A DNA stretch of 64,000 nt from an uncultured bacterium (GTDB lineage Bacteria; Bacteroidota; Bacteroidia; Bacteroidales; Rikenellaceae), in assembly GCA_905214725.1 (NCBI GenBank), contig CAJMNH010000008.1:1-64000 (forward strand), written 5' to 3'. Every line of letters starts with the position of its first letter. Within the stretch, counting starts at the first letter, position 1. The translations under genes were made by a program, and so were the position numbers. Of this stretch, positions 45,954 to 54,730 are shown in pieces. The notes below the pieces were generated by a model, which was not told the DNA's origin, made no database searches, and worked only from the letters and a program-made list of their open reading frames with translations.

Positions 45954-47231
45954 ATGAAGTTTCGCCCGGGCATACTGGTTCCGTTGCTTTCGGCTTTTCT
46001 CGCCGCGATCGTCTGTGTCTCTGCGGTACAGGCCGCAGCACCGCAGACCCCTCCGCAGGGTTCGTCCAGAGGCGGCGCGCCCGTTTCGCTCGAACGGTTC
46101 CGCGGCAAGAAAACCGTCGTGCGGGGCGGACGCATGCCCCTGCCCGACTCGCTGCGGCAGGATTCCCTGCAACGCGACTCGATGCGCTATGCGATCGACA
46201 GCACGCTGCTCCGCCTCGATTCGCTGGGCGGCGCGTCACTGCCGCAGGATTCGCTGCTGCTGCAACTCACCGGCGGCGATTCGCTGCTGCGCGACACGCT
46301 GCTGTTGGGCTCGCTCCGCCGCGATTCGCTATTGCTCGGCAAGAGCGATACCGCACGCGTCGAGAAAAAACGGAACTGGTTCATGAGCGACTCGATGTCG
46401 CTGTCGCGCGTCTGCTGGATGTCGATCCCCATACCCGGTTACGGCCAAATCTACAACAAGCAGTACTGGAAACTTCCCATTCTCTACGGCACGTTCGGCG
46501 CCTCGCTGACGATGTATCTCCACGAGAACAACAAGTTCAAACCGCTCAAACGCCGTTACGAGGAGCTGACGAGCCTTGAGATGTCGCGCTCGGAAGAGTT
46601 GGAAGCGGTGCAGCGCGAAATGATCCGCCACAATACGCGGCGGCAAATCTACCTGATGGCAACGATCGGCTCCTATATCTATTTTATCGGCGACGCGGCC
46701 GTGAACTACGCCACCAACGATGTGTCGTCGGTCAAGAAGGCCACGACGCTGGCCACGATCTGCCCTGCCGCAGGGCAGATTTACAACAAGAGTTACTGGA
46801 AAGTCCCCATCGTGCTGGGCGGATTCGCCTCGATGATCTACATCATCGACTGGAACAACCGCGGCTACCAGCGGTTCAAGAAGGCCTACCGCCTGCGTTA
46901 CGAATACGATCAGAAGGTCGAAGCGAACAAGAACGATCCCGAGAACAACCCCAAACCCGACGGCTCTACCGACGAATTCAAGGGACGTTACTCGGCAGAC
47001 TTTCTCAAGAATCTTAAAAACAACTACCGGCGTAACCGCGACCTGAGCATTATCGCCACAGCGGGCATCTACCTGCTGCAGATCGTCGACGCACACGTCG
47101 ACGCGCATCTCAAAGATTTCGACGTCTCGGACGATTTGACCATGCGCATCGAACCTTCATTCGACTATACCTACATCGCCGGCACGGGCACTCGTCCGGT
47201 AGTCGGTTTCAACTTCATGATTAATTTCTGA
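45954..47231 (+). CDS. DUF5683-domain membrane protein with DSL repeats
   Basis: A 425-residue protein with an N-terminal signal or anchor (LVPLLSAFLAAIVCVSAVQA). Residues about 60 to 130 are a low-complexity stretch of Asp-Ser-Leu repeats (SLRQDSLQRDS, GDSLLRDTLLLGS). The DUF5683 part is two related halves: PGYGQIYNKQYWKLPILYG and PAAGQIYNKSYWKVPIVLGG, each starting a pair of membrane-crossing or re-entrant helices. The family is uncharacterised but is regularly found between parB and a murein transglycosylase in Bacteroidales, which suggests a link between segregation and envelope growth. That link is inference. Confidence 0.82.
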   Translation: MKFRPGILVPLLSAFLAAIVCVSAVQAAAPQTPPQGSSRGGAPVSLERFRGKKTVVRGGRMPLPDSLRQDSLQRDSMRYAIDSTLLRLDSLGGASLPQDSLLLQLTGGDSLLRDTLLLGSLRRDSLLLGKSDTARVEKKRNWFMSDSMSLSRVCWMSIPIPGYGQIYNKQYWKLPILYGTFGASLTMYLHENNKFKPLKRRYEELTSLEMSRSEELEAVQREMIRHNTRRQIYLMATIGSYIYFIGDAAVNYATNDVSSVKKATTLATICPAAGQIYNKSYWKVPIVLGGFASMIYIIDWNNRGYQRFKKAYRLRYEYDQKVEANKNDPENNPKPDGSTDEFKGRYSADFLKNLKNNYRRNRDLSIIATAGIYLLQIVDAHVDAHLKDFDVSDDLTMRIEPSFDYTYIAGTGTRPVVGFNFMINF

Positions 47232-47252
47232 TTATCCACACCTCACACCCCG

Positions 47253-48626
47253 ATGAAAACCGTTCTGCGACATACCCTCCTCTCGACACTGCTGCTCACG
47301 CTTTGCCTCGACGCTTCGGCGGCCCTGCGCAAACGTCCCCGCAAAAAAGCGAAGAACGCACCTGAGGCCGTCGCACCCGACACGGTCTACATTGTCAAAT
47401 ACATCGTCGATACGGTTCACGCTCCGCACCGGCCGATTTCCAGTCGGCAGGGCTGCACGGAGTACTCGCCCGAAGTACGTGATTCGCTCCTTTCGGGATG
47501 GTACCGACGTAACGTGGTCGCCTCTTACGACGACTTCTTCGACCGTTACGTAATGGAGGACACGATGGGAAATTACCCCGCGGACGCGACGCCCGATTCG
47601 ATCTATGCACAGCGGTTACAAGCGCTCGTGTCGCCGGTCCAACTCCCCTACAACCCCATTGTTCGGGGATACATCGCCCGTTACACCAATCCCCGCTACG
47701 GCACGATCAGCCGCATAATGGGGCTCTCGCAATACTATTTTCCGCTGATCGAGGAGGAGCTGATCAAGGCGGGGCTTCCCGTCGAACTGCGGGCGCTGCC
47801 GATCATCGAGTCGGCGCTCAATCCCACGGCCGTATCGCGCATGGGCGCTGCGGGGCTGTGGCAGTTCATGCCCTCGACGGGCAAACTCTACGGACTGGAG
47901 GTCAATTCGCTTATCGACGAACGTTACGATCCCGTACTGGCGACCCGCGCCGCCTGCCGCTACCTGAAGGACATGTACGCCATCTTCGGCGACTGGATGC
48001 TGGCCATCGCCTCCTACAACTGCGGACCGGGCAACGTCAACAAGGCCATCGCCCGTTCGGGCGGCGGCAAGTCTTTTTGGGATATCTACGACTACCTGCC
48101 GCGTGAAACGCGCGGCTACGTACCTGCTTTCATCGGAGCCTCCTACGCCTACGCCTATCACAAGCAGCACGGCATCGAATTCACCGAGCCGCCTTTGCCG
48201 CTGGCCACCGACACGATCCGCGTGACGAAACTCATGCACTTGGGACAGGTCGCCTCGACGCTCGACCTGCCCATCGAGGTGCTGCGCCAGCTCAATCCCC
48301 AGTATCGGCTCGACATCATCCCCGCGACCAACAAGCACTATACGCTCGTGCTGCCGCAGCAGTATGCCTGCCGCTACATCGCCAGCGAAGAGGAGATTCA
48401 GCGCAAGGATTCGCTCTTCCTGAAAGAGTACATCAATCCGGTCAACATCGCGAAAAAACGCGCTGCAACGAGCGAATACGTCACCCACACCGTCAAACGG
48501 GGCGAAACGCTCGGCAGCATCGCCCGCAAATACAGGGTTTCGCAGCAGACGATCATGCGCGACAACCACATCCGCAACGCCAATCGCCTGAGCATCGGTC
48601 AAAAGTTGAAAATCCGTCGCCGATGA
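47253..48626 (+). CDS. mltD: Membrane-bound lytic transglycosylase, MltD-like
   Basis: A 457-residue exported protein (signal to DASAAL). The SLT catalytic domain carries the Glu in LPIIESALNPTAVSRMGAAG, followed by GLWQFMPSTGK and ASYNCGPGNVNKAI, both standard for MltD. One LysM module at the C-terminus (THTVKRGETLGSIARKYRVS) binds peptidoglycan. It cleaves the MurNAc-GlcNAc bond to form anhydro ends. MltD of E. coli has two LysM modules; one only is present here. The stop overlaps the start of mnmE by four bases (ATGA), indicating translational coupling. Confidence 0.93.
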   Translation: MKTVLRHTLLSTLLLTLCLDASAALRKRPRKKAKNAPEAVAPDTVYIVKYIVDTVHAPHRPISSRQGCTEYSPEVRDSLLSGWYRRNVVASYDDFFDRYVMEDTMGNYPADATPDSIYAQRLQALVSPVQLPYNPIVRGYIARYTNPRYGTISRIMGLSQYYFPLIEEELIKAGLPVELRALPIIESALNPTAVSRMGAAGLWQFMPSTGKLYGLEVNSLIDERYDPVLATRAACRYLKDMYAIFGDWMLAIASYNCGPGNVNKAIARSGGGKSFWDIYDYLPRETRGYVPAFIGASYAYAYHKQHGIEFTEPPLPLATDTIRVTKLMHLGQVASTLDLPIEVLRQLNPQYRLDIIPATNKHYTLVLPQQYACRYIASEEEIQRKDSLFLKEYINPVNIAKKRAATSEYVTHTVKRGETLGSIARKYRVSQQTIMRDNHIRNANRLSIGQKLKIRRR

Positions 48627-49966
48627 CCTCCCCGAACGATACCATCGCCGCTCCCGCCACTGCCGCGGGCGGTGCGATCGCCGTCGTCCGCATGAGCGGC
48701 CCCGCGGCGCTCACGATCTGCGACGCCGTATTCAGGGGAGCGAAACGTGCAAGCGACACGGCAGGCTACACCGTTCTTTACGGTACGATCGTGGACGAAG
48801 GTCGTACGCTCGACGACGTACTGGTTACCGTATTCCGCTCGCCGCACTCCTACACCGGCGAAGACGCAGTCGAAATTTCGTGTCACGGTTCTCGGTATAT
48901 CGTGCAGGAGCTGCTCGCGCTGCTGGTTCGCCGCGGCGCCCGCATGGCAACGCCCGGCGAATTTACCTCGCGCGCATTTTTGGCAGGGAAACTCGACCTA
49001 TCGCAGGCCGAAGCGGTCGCCGACCTGATCGCCTCCGGTTCGCGCGCATCGCATGCACTGGCCGCCGACCAGATGCGCGGCGGCTACTCCGCCGAGTTGG
49101 AAACGCTGCGCGGCGAGTTGCTCCGGCTGACCTCCCTGCTCGAACTGGAACTGGATTTCGGCGAAGAGGAGGTGGAATTCGCCGACCGCGAAGAGCTGCG
49201 GCGCACGATGGAACGGATCGGAGCGAAGATCAACGCCCTGACCGGCTCCTTCGCCTTAGGCAACGCCATCAAGGAGGGGATCGCCGTGGCGATCGTCGGC
49301 CGTCCCAATGTAGGGAAAAGCACCCTGCTCAATCGGTTGCTCAATGAGGAGCGGGCGCTGGTATCGGAAATTCCGGGCACGACGCGCGACCTCGTCGAAG
49401 CCACGCTGAACCTCGACGGCATCCTCTACCGGTTCATCGACACGGCGGGCCTGCGCACGACCGACGATACGATAGAGCGTATGGGCATCGAACGGGCATA
49501 CGCCAGCATCGCACGCGCTCAGATCGTCGTGCAGGTAATCGACGCGGCCGATCCCGAGATCGAACCTCTCGATCTTCGCCCCGATCAACGCCATCTTCTC
49601 GTCGTTAACAAAATCGACCGGATCGACCCGACGACCGGATGCACATCATTGCCCGACGGGGCGCTTCTTCTTTCAGCCCGCAACGGGAAGGGGATGGAAC
49701 GGCTGCTCGACACGCTGCGCACAGCAGTCGACACCTCGGCGCTCGACGACGGCGAAACGATCGTCTCCAACAGCCGCCACTACGAAGCGTTGCGCCTCGC
49801 CCGCACGGCCCTCGACGCAGCCCTTGACGGACTGAACGAGCTTCCCCCCGATCTGCTCAGCGAAGAGATTCGGCAGGTGATCTACCATCTGGGCACCATC
49901 ACCGGCGAAATTACCAACAACGAAGTCTTGGAACAGATTTTTTCGAAGTTCTGTATCGGAAAGTAA
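48623..49966 (+). CDS. mnmE: tRNA modification GTPase MnmE
   Basis: A 447-residue cytosolic enzyme that with MnmG adds the aminomethyl group at C5 of U34 in certain tRNAs. The N-terminal formyl-THF-binding domain opens NDTIAAPATAAGGAIAVVRMSG. The inserted G domain has GRPNVGKSTLLN, the TTRD loop (IPGTTRDLVE), DTAGLR and NKID. The C-terminal helix ends IRQVIYHLGTITGEITNN and the invariant FCIGK, whose Cys is needed for activity. It closes the parAB cluster. Its last 18 bases are the proposed attachment site of the island that follows. Confidence 0.97.
   Translation: MTSPNDTIAAPATAAGGAIAVVRMSGPAALTICDAVFRGAKRASDTAGYTVLYGTIVDEGRTLDDVLVTVFRSPHSYTGEDAVEISCHGSRYIVQELLALLVRRGARMATPGEFTSRAFLAGKLDLSQAEAVADLIASGSRASHALAADQMRGGYSAELETLRGELLRLTSLLELELDFGEEEVEFADREELRRTMERIGAKINALTGSFALGNAIKEGIAVAIVGRPNVGKSTLLNRLLNEERALVSEIPGTTRDLVEATLNLDGILYRFIDTAGLRTTDDTIERMGIERAYASIARAQIVVQVIDAADPEIEPLDLRPDQRHLLVVNKIDRIDPTTGCTSLPDGALLLSARNGKGMERLLDTLRTAVDTSALDDGETIVSNSRHYEALRLARTALDAALDGLNELPPDLLSEEIRQVIYHLGTITGEITNNEVLEQIFSKFCIGK
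49949..49966 (+). other. attL: attachment core in the mnmE 3' end
   Basis: TTCTGTATCGGAAAGTAA, the last five codons plus stop of mnmE. The copy at 62547-62564 matches 16 of 18 bases. Salmonella genomic island 1 is known to use this same 18-base end of the homologous gene (trmE/thdF). Confidence 0.75.
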
Positions 49967-49977
49967 ATGCTGATTAC

Positions 49978-50007
49978 CAGTGATTAGTAACGATTAATAA
50001 CGATTAG
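49978..50007. repeat. Three 10-base repeats next to attL
   Basis: CAGTGATTAG, TAACGATTAA and TAACGATTAG follow one another with a helical-turn period. They lie 11 bases from the attachment core and could be arm sites for an integrase or excisionase. Confidence 0.55.
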
Positions 50008-50008
50008 G

Positions 50009-50038
50009 AAGTCGCTCAAAATGAGCGACTTTTGTTTT
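50009..50038 (+). terminator. Terminator after mnmE
   Basis: AAGTCGCTCA/TGAGCGACTT arms, 3-base loop, then TTGTTTT. It lies inside the island and replaces the original mnmE terminator beyond attR. Confidence 0.8.
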
Positions 50039-50220
50039 ATCTATTTTCTCATCGACTATCATCGGTGAGCATCTTTTATCAATTTTTTCCGCCCCATTTC
50101 CGCCCCGGCGTCAAACGTCGCTTGGGAAAAATCTCCCGGCTCCAATATCGTGGATATTTGGAACGGAGAGAAACGAGCAGCAACGAAGTGATACGAGGAG
50201 ATACGAAATGGGCGAAAAGA

Positions 50221-50295
50221 GATATTCGCCAAGTCATTTACAACCTCGGCGAAATTTCGGGAGAAATCACCACTAATATTCTTAAATACATTTTT
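50221..50295 (+). pseudogene. Diverged fragment of a second mnmE 3' end
   Basis: The frame reads DIRQVIYNLGEISGEITTN and then ILKYIF, against EIRQVIYHLGTITGEITNN and EVLEQIF in the intact mnmE (49865-49942). The DNA differs at many positions, so it is not a recent copy but comes from another bacterium's mnmE. The FCIGK end is missing. It runs straight into the excisionase-like gene. Confidence 0.75.
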
Positions 50296-50475
50296 ATGAG
50301 CAGCATGATTCAGATTAAAAAGGTATGTCAGTATTGCGGTAAAGAGTTTATCGCACACACTACGGTTACAAAGTATTGTTCGCATAAATGTGCGCAGCAC
50401 AACTACAAGAAACAAAAACGAGAGGAGAAACTTGAAAAAGTTCTCGAAGAACAAAAACATTCTAATGTTAATTGA
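50296..50475 (+). pseudogene. Zinc-ribbon excisionase-like gene, cut by the IS21 element
   Basis: Begins MSSMIQIKKVCQYCGKEFIA and has paired Cys motifs (CQYCGKEF and KYCSHKCAQ), then a basic helix (YKKQKREEKLEKVLEEQ). Such a Cys-rich N-terminus precedes a helix-turn-helix in DNA-binding proteins that accompany tyrosine integrases on Bacteroidetes elements. The frame stops ten bases inside the IS end at 50466, so the DNA-binding part is gone. No continuation was recognised on the other side of the IS. Confidence 0.55.
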
Positions 50476-50516
50476 AAAAACGGTAAAACCGACCCCTAAA
50501 AAAACGGAGGAAGATG

Positions 50517-50525
50517 CCCCCCCCC
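50517..50525 (+). repeat. Nine-C homopolymer in the IS left end
   Basis: Nine C follow GAT-G in the IS21 end. No supported gene is affected. Confidence 0.7.
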
Positions 50526-50755
50526 TAAAGTTGAAGCGTAAAAAGAGTTCAAAGTTGTTGTCCGGATTAGGGTCTAAAAGGATATGATTCTGCCCGGGTT
50601 AAACAACATTTTTTTTGTAGGTCTTGTATCCCGGCTTATTACGAGAACCCCACTTAGTTCTCGCCCATAAAACGGTCGGGATTGTGTCGACCAACACTGC
50701 AAATATAACTATTTGTTCTAAAAGAACAAAAGAGTAGTTTTGCAGCCGCAGGCGT

Positions 50756-51500
50756 CTATCCATAGGCATTTTCAGATTTAGATTTTCTTTTCCTTATCGA
50801 CTCGCCGAACAGTTCAACGCGCAGCGAATGGTGTACGATGCGGTCGAGTACGGCGTCGGCGATGGGCTTCTCGCCGATCACATCATACCAGTCCTTTACA
50901 GGTATCTGCGAGGTTATCATTGTCGAGCGCCTTTGATGCCGGTCTTCGATGATGTCCATCAGTATGCCGCGCGATTGTGCGTCGAGCGGCTGCATGCAGA
51001 AGTCGTCCAGGATAAGCATGTCAACCCGCTCGATACGCTTCAAGTCGGCCAGTATCGTGCCTTTAGCCTTGGATATTTTGAGTTGGCTCATCAGTTTGGC
51101 CGTACTTGCATACATTACCCGGAAGCCGTCCTGGCAGGCCTTATAGCCGAGCGCTGTGGCCAGATAACTCTTGCCCGTTCCTGTCGGTCCGGTAATGATG
51201 AGGTCTTTGTGGTCGCGCACGAACTCCATAGCGGCAAGCCGCTCGACCTGATTACGGTCGAGCCCCGTCGAAGGTATAGTCGACATCATCCAAGGTAGCG
51301 TTGTAACGGAACGGGGCGGCTCTGACAGCCCGTTCAACAGCTCTGTTCTTGCGGTTGTCCCATTCGCTGTGAACCAGGTGCGATACGAACTGGTCCTGGG
51401 TCATCTTCTCTTTGATGGTGTTCTCCAGCGAGGTCTTAAAAGCGTCGTGCATGCCGAATAGGCGCATCTGGCGCAGTTTCTCTAAGGTTTGATTGTTCAT
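50756..51500 (-). pseudogene. istB: IstB transposition ATPase, frameshifted
   Basis: The N-terminal piece (51252-51500, MNNQTLEKLRQMRLFGMHDA) and the ATPase piece (50756 to about 51290) together equal a full IstB of about 245 residues. The ATPase part has Walker A ITGPTGTGKSYLATALG, Walker B MLILDDFC and TSQIPVKDWYDVIGE. The frames part at GACGGGGCTCGACC near 51268: with three G instead of four the protein would read YTFDGLDRNQV, as in relatives. So a one-base shift (or equivalent) inactivates it. IstB loads IstA on target DNA and helps choose the site. Confidence 0.85.
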
Positions 51501-51608
51501 TGATTTATTGGTTTTAGTGGATTATTTGTAATACTCTTTACCTCTGATATTTTCATGTTCAGGCATATCGGCAGGCTCCCCTGGAAGGTCTATCGCCTCG
51601 GATTTATT

Positions 51609-53134
51609 CTAAAGTATATCCTGTATCTCCCGGAAGCTGTACTTGCCGTAGCTGTCAGCCAGTCGGCAGGCCGCTGCCAGACGGTCGGGCCCCACTTTCC
51701 GGGCGAAGTTCAGGATGCCCGAACATATTTTGTTGGCCTGATCCTGATAGCGGGTTTTCTCCAGTATCCTGCGGATATAATGCTCCACGTCTTCATGTAT
51801 GGCGGCAGCCTGCTGGATGAACCGCTCGGGCGACCACTCCATCACCGCGCGATGCTTTGGACAAAGGTGTTCGGTAACGATAGTGTAGCGGTAGTTATGG
51901 CGGTCGCGGGTATGATGGGCTATGATGTCGTAGTTGTAGCAGATCTCCACGTCGGCCGCCGTATAGGACAACTGTACTTTCTTGCCGATGTAAGTGTGTG
52001 GAACGCTGTAGTAGTGGATATCCTCGTGAAGACGCGCATAGCCGTATTTGTCGACCGTAATCATGATATGCTTCTTCATCTGGTAACGGATCGGGTTCAG
52101 AGGCCCGAGAGCTTCCCGTTCTACATCCTCGAAGTAATCCCGACGGGAGTAGTTGCGCCGCGGACGGTTCTGGTTGTTATGTTTCTCAAGAGCCGCACGG
52201 ATAGCTATGTTAAGTGACCGCAGATCGGGACAGTGTAACGGCTCGATGACAGTAAAGATATCCTTGTAGGTAAGCTTAACCGCATTCTCGATATGGGCCT
52301 TATCCTTGGGGCTGCGGGTCCGGGTAGGATATACCGTCACGCCATAGTGTTCGCCGAACCGCTCGAACCGACGACAAGCCGAGTGCCATCAAACTTGTTT
52401 GGATGGCTGAGGCGCGAAGGAGGAAAACACTGTTAACTCCGTGTTCAGGATCGCTTCATAACGGCTGGCTTTCGGAACCGCGCTCTTCAGGTTATCCGGA
52501 ACGATAGCTTTGGGTACGCCGCCGTAATAATAAAAGGCGTTCTCGCAGGCCGAGATAAAGTCTTCCTTGCGCTGACTCTCGACAGCTTCCACATAGGTCA
52601 ACAGACTGCATCCCAGGATCGCCACGAACACCTCTACTTCGCGGGGTTGTTCACCCGGAGGGTAGATCCACAGCTTGCTGCCCGTATGTCCACGAACAGC
52701 TTATCCCCTGCCTTATGCTCCATACGCATCGACGGGTTGCTGATGCGTTCGTAGCGACGCAAGGCGACACGGAACTGCGTCAGACTGTAACCATCCGGAT
52801 GGGCGGCGCGATAACGCTCCCATTGCTTGTGGCTGGTCATTCCCTTACGCGCCATCTCTTTGCTGGCAGAAGGAAGAAAAGCCTCAAGGGCGTCTATACG
52901 GGGATTGGACTCCACCGGAGTCTCCTCGATGCAGAACAGAGCGTAAAGCTCGGCATCGCTCTTGGCAAGAAACTCTTCGTAGCTAATATTCAACGAGTTC
53001 CATTTGTTTACATACTTTTTTACCGTGTTGCGCGAGGTGCGGGCCATCTCGGCGATAGCCCTTAAACCCACGCGATCGGTGTACAATCGAATGATCGTGC
53101 GTAATTTATTCATTTTCAAAGGTCTGTTAGGCAT
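51609..53134 (-). pseudogene. istA: IstA transposase, broken in three
   Basis: The N-terminal piece (52634-53134) has the helix-turn-helix (LRAIAEMARTSRNTVKKYV) and the start of the DDE domain (GDKLFVD). A lost T near 52687 shifts the frame: GAC-TAT-ACG became GAC-ATA-CGG. The second piece (to 52389) has VFVAILGCSLLTYVEA and KAIVPDNLKSAV. It then runs into a stretch of about 69 bases with a TGA (roughly 52367-52435) that looks like an insertion, since joining its borders gives LNTEFERFGEHYG. The third piece (51609-52340) has PTRTRSPKDKAHIENAVKL with the catalytic Glu. The transposase cannot be made intact. Confidence 0.85.
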
Positions 53135-53229
53135 AGTCTCTGGATTTTGGTTTGCTTTTGATATTCAAGCTAACAAAATCCAACTCCTTTTAAACCTCTG
53201 AACAACTACTTTTTACTCAAATCACTGAC

Positions 53230-53349
53230 TGGGTCAGTTTGCTCCGTTTTAGATGGGTCACTTTCGACCGTTTTAAGGTGGTCAATTTAAGCCGTTTTTA
53301 CCGGGTCAATTTCATCAGTCCCTACTGGGTCAATTTTACCGTGTTTTCC
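53230..53349. repeat. Five IS21 terminal repeats
   Basis: Units start at 53230, 53254, 53279, 53302 and 53326, a period near 24 bases, each with GGTCA-n-TTT and often CCGTTTT. They are the expected transposase-binding repeats of the IS right end. Confidence 0.8.
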
Positions 53350-53551
53350 AACATAGTAATTGTACGTATTGGAATTTCCACTCATGCTTATTTCTGTTGA
53401 ACTTGTTATATCATTCTCCAATATCTGATAACATGTGTCATCGACATTTATTTCATGACTGTCCAACTATGATGTCACACTAATGACATCAATTTTCAAT
53501 AGAAAAACCTATATCAAGCATTTCTGCAGATATTTGTCCACCAAAGTCAAG

Positions 53552-54703
53552 CTAAACGCTCTTCTCTGCAATATGAATCGTTCCCGTATTCTTCTCAATT
53601 TCATTATACAAAGCTAATCCTTTGGCTGCAAGCAGATATTTCTGTCTCGGATGATTTGGCTTTTCTGGGTAGAGGACCTTGATAAAACCCTCTTGAAAAG
53701 CCGGATTGATATAATTCTCCAAAAATGTCGGACGATGTTTCAGACCGACTTTCTCCATCAATACTTTTAACGATAACTGTTCGTTTGACAAAGCTAACAA
53801 CAAAGCGCGAACTTGTTCGGTTACTTGCACGGCAGGTTGTTCGGTACTTGTACGGTTGATTTGCTGTATTTGTTCTGCTGTCAGTTCTTCCGGAGCATTA
53901 ACCACCATATATCGATTCCGCAATTCATTAGTTTCACCCAATAGAAGATTACGAAAGAACCGCTCCAAATATTCGGAATTACGCATGATGCCTTTTTGCA
54001 CGTTTTGGTAGTTGGCACGTACCAGCGCATTACGGAAATACCACGAATGATTGGCGAACAGGTTGTTTGTTACGTCAAAGCCCATAGAACGAAGATAGAG
54101 AATCGTGAACACGGCAGTCGTTCGGGTATTTCCCTCGCCGAACGGATGGATTTGCCATAGTCCCGACACAAACTTGGCTATGTGGCTCACTAATCCATTT
54201 CTGTCCACTTTTGAATAGTCGAACTGGCGTTCTTGTTCCAAGTCGTATTCGATCGCCTTGCGAAGATCGGGCGCGGAAACATACAACACCGTATCACCAC
54301 GCAGCACCCATTCCTTTTTAGTAATGTTGTAATCGCGGATTTGTCCTGCAAATTTGAATACTCCGTCAAAAATTCGACGATGAATCGATGTTAACCCAAC
54401 AAATGTAAAAGCAAAGGTTTTCTCGGTTAGAAGCCGGCGGATGTTGGTTGATGCCGTATCAGCCTCGTGCATTTCTGCATCTTCGGGCGTATGCGATTCT
54501 TTTGACAGATAGTAGCTCCGAATAAGTTGCTCGGCTTCGTCGATCGTAATTTCGCCTTCGATGTCTTTGCGGGCAGTCTCGATAAGATAATCGGAAGGTT
54601 TCAGCCCATCGACAACCTGCAAGCCGATTGCGGTCTGCCATGCATAACCTTTTTCCCGTTTTTGCGGCTCGCTTTGGCGAATATATTCATCAAAGTTTAT
54701 CAT
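53552..54703 (-). CDS. Fic-family protein (probable AMP-transferase)
   Basis: A 383-residue protein. The Fic active loop IHPFGEGNTR has His186, Glu190 and Arg194, so it fits HxFx(D/E)GNxR and should be active. Fic enzymes usually attach AMP to target proteins. The N-terminal 65 residues (LIETARKDIEGEITIDEAEQL) resemble the VbhA-type inhibitory helix fused in cis, although the (S/T)xxxE(G/N) motif has Arg at the Ser/Thr position. A C-terminal winged-helix-like region follows (VRALLLALSNEQLSLKVLMEKVGL). The ATG at 54703 is the usual family start; the frame extends to 54730. It ends the seven-gene operon, which suggests a toxin or signalling role in defence. Confidence 0.88.
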   Translation of the reverse strand: MINFDEYIRQSEPQKREKGYAWQTAIGLQVVDGLKPSDYLIETARKDIEGEITIDEAEQLIRSYYLSKESHTPEDAEMHEADTASTNIRRLLTEKTFAFTFVGLTSIHRRIFDGVFKFAGQIRDYNITKKEWVLRGDTVLYVSAPDLRKAIEYDLEQERQFDYSKVDRNGLVSHIAKFVSGLWQIHPFGEGNTRTTAVFTILYLRSMGFDVTNNLFANHSWYFRNALVRANYQNVQKGIMRNSEYLERFFRNLLLGETNELRNRYMVVNAPEELTAEQIQQINRTSTEQPAVQVTEQVRALLLALSNEQLSLKVLMEKVGLKHRPTFLENYINPAFQEGFIKVLYPEKPNHPRQKYLLAAKGLALYNEIEKNTGTIHIAEKSV

Positions 54704-54730
54704 AAGCGTTACAATATCAGATGCCACCAA

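Larger units (their letters stand above)
50466..53353 (-). mobile_element. IS21-family insertion sequence, decayed
   Basis: About 2.9 kb with leftward istA and istB remnants. The ends are TGTT...ACGGTAAAACCGACCC at the left and the inverse of TGTT...ACGGTAAAATTGACCC at the right. IS21 elements start with TGT and carry multiple terminal repeats, both seen here. Flanks (TCTAA and TAGTAA) do not form a clear target duplication, which suggests rearrangement after insertion. Both transposition genes are broken. Confidence 0.8.

Noticed and set aside
50032..50295. Frame upstream of the excisionase-like gene read as one protein from 50032
   Set aside because: Its first half has no resemblance to anything, starts within a terminator and includes the mnmE fragment, so it is a chance fusion.
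50465..50587. Basic 40-codon open frame in the IS21 left end
   Set aside because: It lies within the terminal repeats of the IS and crosses the nine-C run; low complexity, no family.
53230..53349. CRISPR array
   Set aside because: The five units of about 24 bases have no constant repeat with variable spacers and no cas genes; they fit IS21 terminal repeats.
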